Source: Microcaldota archaeon (GTDB taxonomy: Archaea > Micrarchaeota > Micrarchaeia > Micrarchaeales > CABMGC01). From it: a stretch of DNA of 42,446 bases. Below, one piece after another: positions 8,106-15,976 of this stretch. Numbering within the stretch: position 1 is the first letter of the stretch; the number at the start of each line of letters is the position of its first letter. The position numbers and the translations under genes are program-made. The notes below the pieces were generated by a model, which made no database searches, had not been told where the DNA came from, and saw nothing but the letters and a program-made list of their open reading frames with translations. Where the stretch lies: assembly GCA_021801225.1 (NCBI GenBank), contig JAJYYF010000014.1, forward strand, positions 1 through 42,446, written 5' to 3'.

Positions 8106-8822
8106 TTACTCTCCCCACATCTCTGCTTTTATTTCCTTTTCATCTACTCCTAGCCCTACTAAAGCGGCCTTGAGTGCTTTTACGAAAGCAGGAGGTCCAC
8201 AAATATAACTTACTCTGTCTTTAAAATCCGGAACGTATTTCTGTATCATTGTAGCATCAACGTGTCCTTTTTCTCCGGTCCATCCATCGCCTTCCTTTGG
8301 TCTAGTGACTGTTACTATAGTTTCGATGTCTAAATCCTGTTTAAACCTTTCTAGCTCTTCTTTTTGTATTATTTCATCGGGGAACTTAACACTATAGATA
8401 ACCTTGCAATTAGTTTCTGCCTTAATGCCTTCAATATGTTTGATCATAGACATAAAAGGAGCTATTCCAGTACCACCCGCTAGAAACAATAACTTATCTT
8501 TATTATTAACATCAAACTTGAACTGACCATATGGAGCAGATATATAATACCTGTCATTAACCTTTGCGGTATCTAACTTACTAGTGAACTTTCCATGTAT
8601 TAATGATATTAAGAACTCTAAGGTGCTGCTTGGAGGTGCATTTGCTATTGAAAAGGCTCTTGAAATCCTTTCTCCTGTGCCTTCATTTCTATACTCTACC
8701 ATAGCAAACATTCCTGGAACAAAATCTATACTTGTTCCATCTTCTGCTTTAAACTTAAATGATGTTACTGTAGGGGTGCATTTTGTTATTTCACTTATTA
8801 AGTATGGTTTGCCCACTATCAT
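8106..8822 (-). CDS. Ferredoxin/flavodoxin-NADP reductase-type flavoprotein
   Basis: A 238-residue FAD- and NAD(P)-binding oxidoreductase of the FNR superfamily. The flavin motif is RAFSIANAP (RxxS type) near residues 56-64; the nucleotide-binding GGTGIAPFMSM lies near 116-126, and YICGPPAFV near 206-214. The C-terminal EMWGE replaces the usual aromatic end. It likely moves electrons between NAD(P)H and a carrier such as the nearby ferredoxin. ATG at 8822 is preferred over GTG at 8831 because GTGGAT stands three bases before it. It follows the winged-helix gene by 33 bases, which suggests an operon. Confidence 0.88.
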   Translation of the reverse strand: MIVGKPYLISEITKCTPTVTSFKFKAEDGTSIDFVPGMFAMVEYRNEGTGERISRAFSIANAPPSSTLEFLISLIHGKFTSKLDTAKVNDRYYISAPYGQFKFDVNNKDKLLFLAGGTGIAPFMSMIKHIEGIKAETNCKVIYSVKFPDEIIQKEELERFKQDLDIETIVTVTRPKEGDGWTGEKGHVDATMIQKYVPDFKDRVSYICGPPAFVKALKAALVGLGVDEKEIKAEMWGE

Positions 8823-8855
8823 ATTATCCACTAATCCAATAAAAATAAAATTTAT

Positions 8856-9194
8856 TTACTGCTTGCCTTTTGCTCCTGTCATATTCTCTAACGTTTTTTC
8901 AAACTTTTCAAGATTTTTAATTACTTCTTTTAATTTAGGGTTTATATTATAACCTAAATCATAACCTCTCTCAGTTCTAATATGTGTAGGTTGCAGTACA
9001 TTCAAAGACATAGATAAATTTCTCAATGTGAGTATAAGTGTTTTTCTTGTAAAACTTTTACCCAACATATTATAAAGTTCTCTTGTAGTTCTTGGCGACT
9101 TAACCATCAATAATTTGAGAACTGCATAATTAGGTTTACTGAGTATTCTCCTCATAAGCCATATTTCATCATCATCTTTTTCCTTCCTTACCAT
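8856..9194 (-). CDS. Winged-helix DNA-binding protein
   Basis: A 112-residue product whose central part (LSKPNYAVLKLLMVKSPRT, then ELYNMLGKSFTRKTLILTLRNL) has the spacing of a winged-helix domain, residues about 18-75. The C-terminal helix (KEVIKNLEKFEKTLENM) is suited to dimerisation. It precedes the flavin reductase on the same strand and may regulate it. ATGAT three bases before the ATG supports the start. The exact family, MarR-like or ArsR-like, cannot be fixed by eye. Confidence 0.7.
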   Translation of the reverse strand: MVRKEKDDDEIWLMRRILSKPNYAVLKLLMVKSPRTTRELYNMLGKSFTRKTLILTLRNLSMSLNVLQPTHIRTERGYDLGYNINPKLKEVIKNLEKFEKTLENMTGAKGKQ

Positions 9195-9364
9195 TTAATC
9201 ATACCTATTATTGTAAACAAAACTTTATAAATCCTATTATACCTGTTACAATTTTGTTAACTTTAATTAAATTTATTATATTGCTATACATTCAAAAGGT
9301 ATAAAAAGCAATTTGTTGTATTATAGTATATGATATTATACTTTAGTAAATATGTTGTGATGCG

Positions 9365-10153
9365 ATGAATAACTTTTTATCAAAAATTTTATCAAAAAAT
9401 AAAAAAGAAAATTATATACAAACTGAAATATTATTTAATGATTTAAGTTTAAAAAATAATATATTGCTTTTTTGTTATTTACACATGTGTATATTTCTAG
9501 ATTCATCTGTTGTATTCTTATCAAATGATGATAACTCATTAAACAATATTTGTTATTATTTATCTAGAATGTTTCCTCTTAACGCAAATTTATTTGGAGT
9601 AAATACTATTCAATTCTTGAACTCTTCCCATAAAGTATTCGGCATACAAACAAAAAATCTGAATAAAATTAATCTTCCAAAAGAAAATAACAGAATCTTC
9701 ATTTCAAAGTTTAGTACAATAAATGATTATAAAAATTCAGAAACTGTTTTATATTCTGCAAACTCCTCGTATTCTTTTATTAAATTACAACTTAATCCTG
9801 ATTTATTTATTGAGAGTATTTTAGATAAGTCTTCAGTATTAAACTCCATAAATAAATTAAGTTCATTAATTTACATAAAAGATGATACATTTGATATATA
9901 TGAATTTTCCTGGTTAAGTAATGCTGAAATACTTAACGGTCAATCAATAAATGATTTAGATATGTTTAACCTTAAAAAATTATCCGGTTTATCTGATACA
10001 TTCATAACTGAATCAAATATTCTAGAAAAATATACAATAGAAAGAGGCATAAATAAAGATTATTGTACTAAGTACTTTAAAAAATTATTAGATAAATACA
10101 AAACTTCTAAAAATTTCGGTATATTTAACTTTAATTCATTCTCAGATATTTAA
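9365..10153 (+). CDS. Orphan protein, very AT-rich gene
   Basis: A 262-residue product rich in Asn, Ser, Ile, Leu and Lys. No signal peptide or convincing membrane helix is present, although ILLFCYLHMCIFLDSSVVFL near residue 33-52 is hydrophobic. GTGAT at 9357-9361 lies three bases before the ATG and supports translation. The DNA is visibly poorer in G and C than its neighbours. It is divergent from the winged-helix gene and convergent with the K+ channel gene. No family was recognised; it could be a lineage-specific gene or a remnant of transfer. Confidence 0.6.
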   Translation: MNNFLSKILSKNKKENYIQTEILFNDLSLKNNILLFCYLHMCIFLDSSVVFLSNDDNSLNNICYYLSRMFPLNANLFGVNTIQFLNSSHKVFGIQTKNLNKINLPKENNRIFISKFSTINDYKNSETVLYSANSSYSFIKLQLNPDLFIESILDKSSVLNSINKLSSLIYIKDDTFDIYEFSWLSNAEILNGQSINDLDMFNLKKLSGLSDTFITESNILEKYTIERGINKDYCTKYFKKLLDKYKTSKNFGIFNFNSFSDI

Positions 10154-10184
10154 TCTTAAATATATGATTTTATAAAATGGTAAT

Positions 10185-10967
10185 CTACACTTCTTCATTT
10201 TTACTTCCAACGCCAATTTTTTTAGTTAATATTTGCGAAGCAATCTCTGCAGGATTCATTACATTTATCTTAGAGTTAAGGCTCATTACATTTTTCTGTT
10301 CCTCTTCACTATGGACAACAGTTGTTACTCTTGCATTTTTTGCAAGATTTCTTACTATTAAAAGTAAATATATCATCTTTGATTTATCACGCATATCTAC
10401 TATTATATCCTTAGCAGTACTCATTTCAAATTTAGACATGTCCATCTCACTTGTTTCATCAGCAATATACGCTCTATATCCTAAATCTCTTAATCTATCT
10501 GCAACTGTCTTGTCTGAAGTTATCATTATAAACTTTTTACCTTCTGACTTAAGCTTTTTAGCTATCTGCATATTTACGGTATCTGTTCCTATCAATAAAA
10601 TATGCTCCTTTAAAAATCTTCTTTCAAAATTTGTTATTCTACCTGATAATTTTTCAACTCTATCTCCCATTAAATCACTTGATAAAACAGTAACGGCACT
10701 TAAGAATACAGCTAATCCTGTAATAATAAGGATCATCACAAATAATCTAGCAATTTCTGTAACTGGAACTATATCTCCATAGCCTACTGTAGAAACTGTT
10801 ATTAGTGTAAAGTACGCAGCATCAAATAAATTATTTATTTTTATATTAAAGTTATTTCCATAATGCCCTAAAATATATGTCCCTACTGTTCCAAAAACGA
10901 ATACTGCAGTTATTGCAATAAAATAAATTAAAGCTTTAGCCGTTAAGCGCATAAAATCAATTATCAT
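10185..10967 (-). CDS. Two-helix potassium channel with RCK (TrkA-N) domain
   Basis: A 260-residue MthK-like channel subunit. Two membrane helices, near residues 10-34 and 72-96, flank a pore loop with the K+ selectivity filter TVGYGD at 60-65. The C-terminal half is an RCK domain starting at HILLIGTDTVNMQIAKKL. Its nucleotide-binding glycine motif is partly lost (GTDTVN), so the ligand may differ from NAD. It likely forms a tetramer in the plasma membrane. ATG at 10967 or an internal ATG at 10952 with TTGAT upstream could be the start. It stands alone. Confidence 0.92.
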   Translation of the reverse strand: MIIDFMRLTAKALIYFIAITAVFVFGTVGTYILGHYGNNFNIKINNLFDAAYFTLITVSTVGYGDIVPVTEIARLFVMILIITGLAVFLSAVTVLSSDLMGDRVEKLSGRITNFERRFLKEHILLIGTDTVNMQIAKKLKSEGKKFIMITSDKTVADRLRDLGYRAYIADETSEMDMSKFEMSTAKDIIVDMRDKSKMIYLLLIVRNLAKNARVTTVVHSEEEQKNVMSLNSKINVMNPAEIASQILTKKIGVGSKNEEV

Positions 10968-11083
10968 AACATTGAAAGCAATTTAAACAATACTTATATT
11001 ATCTTATATCTCTTTTCAAAGAATCTTTTAATTTTTTTATAATTTTTTATAATATTTATTCATTATTTAAAAATTCTATTTTT

Positions 11084-11120
11084 TTAAAATACGTATTTTA
11101 AGTAAGGTATTTAAATTTTA
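11084..11120 (+). promoter_or_regulatory. Perfect 18-bp palindrome next to a TATA box
   Basis: TTAAAATACGTATTTTAA at 11084-11101 is a perfect palindrome. The TATA box TATTTAAATTTTA follows at 11108-11120, about 25 bases before the ATG at 11137, which makes that mRNA leaderless. The palindrome occupies the place of a BRE or operator, so a dimeric regulator could bind it. The role is inferred from position. Confidence 0.45.
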
Positions 11121-11136
11121 AAATGAATTACTTACT

Positions 11137-11769
11137 ATGTTCATCGGTCATTTTGCAATAGCATACATTATAACTTATTTATATCCATCAATTCCATTAT
11201 GGGTAGCGCTTCTAGGCGTTAGTTTTCCTGATTTGCTATGGCCTATTCTTGTTTTTCTCGGTGTTGAAAAAGTTAAAGTTAACTCAGATTCCCCTCTTCA
11301 AAAGGATTTAAAATTTATTAATTATCCTTACTCGCACTCTCTTGTTCTTTCTACTATGCTAGCGTTTATTTTTGGAGGTGCATTATCTATTTTATTGAAT
11401 AATAGTCTAATATTATTTGTATTTCCAATACTTTCAGCTTCACACTGGTTTCTTGATGTTATAGTTCATCAAAAGGATCTCCCTTTATTGGGCTTTTCAA
11501 AAAGAGATATAAAGGTAGGGTTGGGGCTATGGAACTACGGAAAGGTGGCTTTTATAACAGAATATATCTTTTATATTATAATTACCTTGATTTTTGCTCC
11601 AACAAATTTATTACCGTTACTCCTTATACTTGGAACAATTTTCCATATTTTAAACATGAACTCATTTTTAGGTATTACAAAAAACAACATATTTGCAAAA
11701 GGAAAGTACACCTATCCTATTATTACTCTGTTGGGATTTACTTTGTTTATAATACTTGCCTCTTTATGA
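11137..11769 (+). CDS. YdjM/DUF457-type membrane-bound hydrolase-like protein
   Basis: A 210-residue membrane protein with about five hydrophobic segments. The conserved polar residues fit the YdjM/DUF457 family: GHFAIAY at residues 4-10, FPDLLW at 30-35, YPYSHSL near 63-69 and SHWFLDVIVH near 107-116. These His and Asp residues form a putative metal site at the membrane face. The family is called membrane-bound metal-dependent hydrolase, but its substrate is unknown. The start is leaderless, 25 bases after the TATA box. Confidence 0.8.
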   Translation: MFIGHFAIAYIITYLYPSIPLWVALLGVSFPDLLWPILVFLGVEKVKVNSDSPLQKDLKFINYPYSHSLVLSTMLAFIFGGALSILLNNSLILFVFPILSASHWFLDVIVHQKDLPLLGFSKRDIKVGLGLWNYGKVAFITEYIFYIIITLIFAPTNLLPLLLILGTIFHILNMNSFLGITKNNIFAKGKYTYPIITLLGFTLFIILASL

Positions 11770-12022
11770 TATCTAAAACATAGTAGCCGGAATTCAGTGA
11801 GATAATAACTCTTATCCTTATTAATGAGAAGTTCTATGCATTATTAATGCAAATGCATTGGCCGAATTATACTGGTTTTATCCATCGCCCATGCAATTTC
11901 TATTTCTTGTATGTTCTTGTTTGTTTTCATTCCATTACATTGTAATTTACTTTTTGACCCTAGACTCGTATTTTTCTTCGAGTGTTTTTTTGAGTATATT
12001 ATATTTTGACATTTTTATGATT
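11770..12022. other. Gap at the left edge of the integrase island
   Basis: No full gene. Two very short minus-strand frames look protein-like: 11947-12012 (21 residues, MSKYNILKKTLEEKYESRVK...) and 11844-11930 (28 residues, starting MKTNKNIQEIEIAWAMDK). GCATTGGCCG at 11855-11864 differs by one base from GCCTTGGCCG at 13811-13820, the tRNA-Asp 3' end in the same orientation. This is a weak candidate for the far attachment site of the island. Confidence 0.3.
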
Positions 12023-12430
12023 TTACTTTTTCATCTTATGTTTTTCATCAACCAGTTCTTTAATCTGTTTTTTAAGTGATCGTAAAGTTTTCACATCATC
12101 TTTAGCATTTGTAGTATTAATAAAAATATGTGCATCAAGTCTTTCCATCAGCTCATCTAGCGGAGTTTTCTTTGCTTTCTCAGCTCTCCATCTAGCCGTT
12201 TCCTTCTCTTCGCGTTCCAGGAGTGCCTTGCCTCCAGGCGTATTCAGAAACCACATCTCGTCGTTTTTGCTAACTTTCTTAGGGTCTACAATATATGACC
12301 CTATACTCCAGCCGTATCTGCTGATGTATCGCTTTGCGAATGCATTTGCCTTAGCCTTTGTTGAAAAGTTGTAGACAACTGGCAAGTCATGGGCAGCAAG
12401 ACTTAGTACATATATTCTCTTAGCCATCAT
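12023..12430 (-). CDS. Unknown protein of the integrase island
   Basis: A 134-135-residue soluble, charged protein. The N-terminal half (RIYVLSLAAHDLPVVYNFST, then NAFAKRYISRYGWSIGSYIV) looks like a small alpha/beta fold; the C-terminal half is a highly charged helix (LLEREEKETARWRAEKAKK). The gene is richer in G and C than its neighbours and uses codons such as GCC and CTC more often, which suggests transfer with the integrase. Two adjacent ATGs at 12430 and 12427 are possible starts. No family was recognised. Confidence 0.6.
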   Translation of the reverse strand: MMAKRIYVLSLAAHDLPVVYNFSTKAKANAFAKRYISRYGWSIGSYIVDPKKVSKNDEMWFLNTPGGKALLEREEKETARWRAEKAKKTPLDELMERLDAHIFINTTNAKDDVKTLRSLKKQIKELVDEKHKMKK

Positions 12431-12472
12431 ATTACCTATTTTATCAAGAGTAAAACCTTTTCCTTAATAAAG

Positions 12473-12708
12473 TTATTGATTTGGAAGGTACAGACATTCA
12501 TAAAATCTTTTATCTGTAAGTACTTTTCTGTCAAGCATGTTTTCTATTTCTTTCACAGTTTCTATATTTTGAGCATTGATTATTTACCTCGTTCTGATTC
12601 CAATAATCTTATTGTTTCTAAAGAAATTAATATTATATTTTCTATCCCTTTTTTTACCTTTTTTTCATCTGCAAGTGTATATATCGTAGTTGAACCTGTA
12701 ACTCCTTC
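12473..12708 (-). pseudogene. Fragments of a decayed small gene behind the integrase
   Basis: Two consecutive minus-strand frames read like protein. From 12708 to a TAA at 12580 there are 42 codons including GVTGSTTIYTLADEKKVKKG and LISLETIRLLESERGK; from about 12579 to a TAA at 12473 there is another stretch including ETVKEIENMLDRKVLTDKRF. Neither has a good start, and the first overlaps the integrase 3' end in another frame. The first piece recalls the wing and dimerisation helix of a winged-helix regulator. I infer a small gene broken by frameshifts; it could also be chance. Confidence 0.35.
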
Positions 12709-13751
12709 TCATCCAGAGGAGTCTGGCATCTTTGACAGTTCTTGCAGAAATGAAGATTAGTTTCGTTGCATTTTGGACATACTCTAAGTTCTTCAGGCTG
12801 AGTTTTGCTAGCAGGTTTAATACCATATATCTTTTCCAAAAAACTGTCTTCTACATCAGCATTACTGAGGTTAATGTACGTTTTTACCATTTTAGAGTCA
12901 TCTGACCAGCCTGCAAGTCTACGCATATTGCTTTCTCCTAAGCCTCGTTTTGCGTATTCTGTAAATCTCTGATGTCTTAAAAGGTGCCAATGAACACGCT
13001 TTTTGATACCGGCCTTCTTACATATTCTACGTAGTCTAGTCCTCATAACTTCATAGCTCATTGGGAATATGTCTTCTCCTTGTCTAAAATACCAGAGATT
13101 TGCTTCAGGATCTTCTTTGAATGGGTGACTTGCTATAAATTTACGCAGTTTATTAGCGCACCACACAACTGGTACTACTCTCTGGCCTGTTTTTCCTTTC
13201 AAGAATAGCCTAGCTCCATAAGCGTTGAACTCAGCATTTTGGATCTTAAGCTGCAGTATCTCAGATATCCTCGCTCCAGATTCATACACGAGATTCAGGA
13301 ACAGCTTAGTCTGCTCTTCTTCTGTACCATTCAATATAAGTTCAAGTTCCTCCTGGCTTAAGAGGTACTCTGGCATAACTGAGTTCTTAGGGGTTCTACG
13401 CTTTATTTTTATGGTCAAACCAAGTTTATATTTAGTATTAAGCCAACCAGTAAAGTTACTCAGAATGCCAATATATGTGTATTTAGTCCATTCTTTCCAG
13501 TCGGGATTACTGTTGATCCATATAACTATTTCGTCTATACGCTCTTCAGAAAGCTCATTGAAGTCATAGTTGAATTTGCTTAGCACATGCCATAGAAAAT
13601 CAAGCACTCTATTAAGTCTGTGGCACGTTATGTTTTCTGCTTTCTTAGCTTGTATATATTCGAGAACAAGTTTTTTGTTCGTTTTGTTAAAGGCATTATT
13701 ACTACTAAGCCTCTCTAGCTTATTACCGAAGTTTGTCTCCCATTTATCCAT
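12654..13751 (-). CDS. Tyrosine recombinase (integrase) with C-terminal zinc ribbon
   Basis: A 365-residue site-specific recombinase. The N-terminal SAM-like DNA-binding domain covers about residues 1-115 and the catalytic domain 130-300. Visible catalytic residues are Arg161 (ESGARISEIL), His256 and Arg259 (HWHLLRH), Trp282 (AGWS) at the second His position and the nucleophile Tyr292 (KTYINLS). A C-terminal zinc ribbon has Cys325, 328, 336 and 339. The gene lies 58 bases beyond the 3' end of tRNA-Asp on the same strand, the usual place for an integrase using a tRNA as attachment site. G+C is higher than around it. It looks intact, but its C-terminal 20 residues overlap other coding-like sequence. 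Confidence 0.92.
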   Translation of the reverse strand: MDKWETNFGNKLERLSSNNAFNKTNKKLVLEYIQAKKAENITCHRLNRVLDFLWHVLSKFNYDFNELSEERIDEIVIWINSNPDWKEWTKYTYIGILSNFTGWLNTKYKLGLTIKIKRRTPKNSVMPEYLLSQEELELILNGTEEEQTKLFLNLVYESGARISEILQLKIQNAEFNAYGARLFLKGKTGQRVVPVVWCANKLRKFIASHPFKEDPEANLWYFRQGEDIFPMSYEVMRTRLRRICKKAGIKKRVHWHLLRHQRFTEYAKRGLGESNMRRLAGWSDDSKMVKTYINLSNADVEDSFLEKIYGIKPASKTQPEELRVCPKCNETNLHFCKNCQRCQTPLDEKELQVQLRYIHLQMKKR

Positions 13752-13809
13752 AAATGAATAGACATTCCCTACCTTTTTAAGGACGTCGGGATTCGGACAA
13801 TTAAAGATT

Positions 13810-13882
13810 CGCCTTGGCCGGGATTCGAACCCGGGTCACAAGCGTGACAGGCTCGTATGCTAGACCGCTACACTACCAAGGC
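13810..13882 (-). tRNA. tRNA-Asp (GTC)
   Basis: Minus-strand cloverleaf: acceptor GCCTTGG pairs with CCAAGGC, the T-arm is CCGGG-TTCGAAT-CCCGG, and the anticodon arm CGAGC-CTGTCAC-GCTTG gives anticodon GTC. The discriminator G73 at 13810 suits tRNA-Asp. CCA is not encoded and there is no intron. A TATA-like AAATATATATAT at 13909-13920 lies upstream. An integrase gene follows the 3' end. Confidence 0.96.
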
Positions 13883-14012
13883 ATGTTGCAGATATATTGT
13901 TACGAAAGATATATATATTTTCAAATTAAAGTACTACTGAAATATCATATCTGCTGTTATTTTCTATTTTTTAGTTGATTTGCAGTAAGTAATGATATAA
14001 GGGGTAATTTAA

Positions 14013-14225
14013 ATGAGCACAAAGAATAGTAGAAATAAACCGAGTAAAAAAAGAATGGATACAGGTACTTTTGACATAAACAAAGATGTAGAAGATCAGA
14101 AAAACTCAAAAAGATCTGAATTCATATCTCAACTTAGACCTTCAAACAAAAAAAAGGATTCTAAAGATAGTAATGTAGAAACTTCAAGTTTTGAGTCATT
14201 CACGGATGAAATATTTGAGTTTTAA
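14013..14225 (+). CDS. Small disordered hydrophilic protein, unknown
   Basis: A 70-residue product dominated by Lys, Ser, Asp, Asn and Glu, with a basic N-terminal half (KNSRNKPSKKRMD) and an acidic C-terminal end (FESFTDEIFEF). It is probably disordered. AGGGGTAA about ten bases before the ATG is a fair ribosome-binding site. It lies between tRNA-Asp and rpoK on the plus strand. No family was recognised. Confidence 0.5.
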   Translation: MSTKNSRNKPSKKRMDTGTFDINKDVEDQKNSKRSEFISQLRPSNKKKDSKDSNVETSSFESFTDEIFEF

Positions 14226-14345
14226 TAATATAAAACTACAATAATATAGTAAAACTCTAAAAACCTAATATTATTAAATATTTATGTTATATAATAATTT
14301 GTATTAAGCTTAATTTAGCTTGTTTTAATACTTCAAGGTCTTAAT

Positions 14346-14522
14346 ATGAATTATACACGATTTGAAAAAGCCAGAATTATAGGCGCAAGAGCTTTGCAGT
14401 TAGCATATGGTGCACCTCCTTTAATAGAAGTTCCAAAAGATATAACCGAACCATTGCAGTTAGCAGAAATAGAGTTTGATAAAGGAGTAATACCAATAGT
14501 AGTATTAAAAGAAAAAGATTAA
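14346..14522 (+). CDS. rpoK: DNA-directed RNA polymerase subunit K (Rpo6)
   Basis: A 58-residue product read directly from the DNA. YTRFEKARIIGARALQLAYG near residues 3-22 is the diagnostic Rpb6/omega motif, followed by GAPPLIEVP, the LQLAEIEFDKGVIP segment and a VVLKEKD end. The subunit clamps the largest polymerase subunit and helps assembly. Length is normal for archaeal RpoK, and the usual acidic N-terminal tail is absent. The stop is 12 bases before the next gene, so co-transcription with the lipid reductase is likely. Confidence 0.95.
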   Translation: MNYTRFEKARIIGARALQLAYGAPPLIEVPKDITEPLQLAEIEFDKGVIPIVVLKEKD

Positions 14523-14534
14523 ATAGGTATTTCT

Positions 14535-15974
14535 ATGAATTCAGAATATGATATAGTTGTCGCAGGAGCAGGAATAGCAGGTTCATTGGCAGCAGCCGCA
14601 GCATCAAGAAAAGGAGCAAAGGTCTTAATGTTAGACAGAAATGATGAATCAGAGGTCGGTAAAAAAACAAACTGGGGCTGGGTATGCGGAGATGCAGTTG
14701 CAAAAAGCCACTTAGATTTTATATCAGATCACATAGACTTAAAGTTCGGTGATCCAGAGTTAGATTTAAAAGTAGACGGAGTTTATGCATTTAGTCCTGA
14801 TCTTGAACATAAGTTTCTTTTCGATGGAGAGGGCTACAGCTTAGATAGACCAAAGCTAGCTAAAAAACTATACCAATATGCAATTAAACACGGCGCTGAG
14901 TATGTGCCTAAATTCAATGTAGAAGGACCTATCCTAGAGGATAATAAAGTAGTAGGTGTTTACGGAAGAGATGGAAAAAATGAGCAGGTAAAAATAAAAG
15001 CTAAACTAGTTATAGACGCTTTAGGGATAGCTAGCATGATTAGAAGAAAGCTCCCTGTAAATAATTATATAGAAAAAGAGGTAAGCACTGATGATATAGA
15101 GTCAACAGGAAGGTATATCTTCAACTTTGAAGCTACTCACGATGACTTAAGATACTATGATCCTCACAACGCTCTTATACATCTAAATCAAGTTCTAGCC
15201 CCTGGTGGATACGGCTGGGTATTTCCAAAAAGAGGAAATAGAATGAATATAGGTTTAGGAGTAGAGAAGAAAAGTCTTGAGATAAGGAACTCTAAGCTAA
15301 ACAAGAAAGACACTCTTCACATGTTAATAGAAGATTATATAAAATGGGTACCAATAATAAAAAACACATCTTTAGATGAAACTGATTCAAACGGAAAAGG
15401 TTACTGGTCAGTAACTGTAAGAAGACAGTTTGATAGTTTGGTATATCCGGGTTATTTAGGAGCAGGAGATAGTATGGCAATGCCTAATCCAATAAGTGCA
15501 GGAGGAATAGGTCCTGCTATGGTAGCCGGAGTTCTTGCAGGAGAGGTTGCAGGAGAAGCTATAGCAAAGAAGGATACATCTCTTGAGTCTATTTGGGATT
15601 ATAACATTAAATACAATAAAGATTATGGAAATAAAACCGCTGGTCTTGAGGTATTTAGAGTATACCTTCAATCAATGAACAATGATCTTATAAATTATGG
15701 AATGGCCCACTTCTTAACAGAAGAGGAAGCTATAGAGATAAGCTATGGTAGAATACCTAAACTTACTTTAAGAAGTACATTTAACAAATTATTAAGCGGA
15801 ATAGCAAACATAAATGCATTTAGGAACCTTCTTTTCGTTGTTGATAAGATGAAAACGCTTAATGAGATTTATAATCAGTATCCTAACTCTCCAAAGGAGT
15901 TCGATGCATGGAAAGCAAAGGTATCTACAGAGATGTCTGGAGTTAAGGAGAAGTTCAAGCCTAACCCTGTGTGA
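14535..15974 (+). CDS. Geranylgeranyl reductase family FAD enzyme
   Basis: A 479-residue flavoprotein. The N-terminal Rossmann motif is VVAGAGIAGSLAA at residues 8-20, and GDSMAMPNPISAGGIGPAM near 317-335 is the second FAD-binding segment. GGYGWVFPKRGNRMNIGLGV near 233-252 is typical of the geranylgeranyl reductase family, which saturates the isoprenoid chains of archaeal ether lipids. It likely acts at the membrane surface on digeranylgeranylglycerophospholipid. It follows rpoK closely. The last 90 residues are less conserved and helical. Confidence 0.9.
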   Translation: MNSEYDIVVAGAGIAGSLAAAAASRKGAKVLMLDRNDESEVGKKTNWGWVCGDAVAKSHLDFISDHIDLKFGDPELDLKVDGVYAFSPDLEHKFLFDGEGYSLDRPKLAKKLYQYAIKHGAEYVPKFNVEGPILEDNKVVGVYGRDGKNEQVKIKAKLVIDALGIASMIRRKLPVNNYIEKEVSTDDIESTGRYIFNFEATHDDLRYYDPHNALIHLNQVLAPGGYGWVFPKRGNRMNIGLGVEKKSLEIRNSKLNKKDTLHMLIEDYIKWVPIIKNTSLDETDSNGKGYWSVTVRRQFDSLVYPGYLGAGDSMAMPNPISAGGIGPAMVAGVLAGEVAGEAIAKKDTSLESIWDYNIKYNKDYGNKTAGLEVFRVYLQSMNNDLINYGMAHFLTEEEAIEISYGRIPKLTLRSTFNKLLSGIANINAFRNLLFVVDKMKTLNEIYNQYPNSPKEFDAWKAKVSTEMSGVKEKFKPNPV

Positions 15975-15976
15975 TT

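Noticed and set aside
10177-10782. Plus-strand frame of 201 codons
   Set aside because: It is antisense to the K+ channel gene, which has a clear selectivity filter and RCK domain.
11529-11783. Plus-strand frame of 84 codons
   Set aside because: It overlaps the YdjM-like gene in another frame and is low-complexity, Tyr- and Phe-rich.
12476-12760. Plus-strand frame of 94 codons
   Set aside because: It is antisense to the integrase end and the coding-like fragments; Phe/Tyr/Ser-rich shadow.
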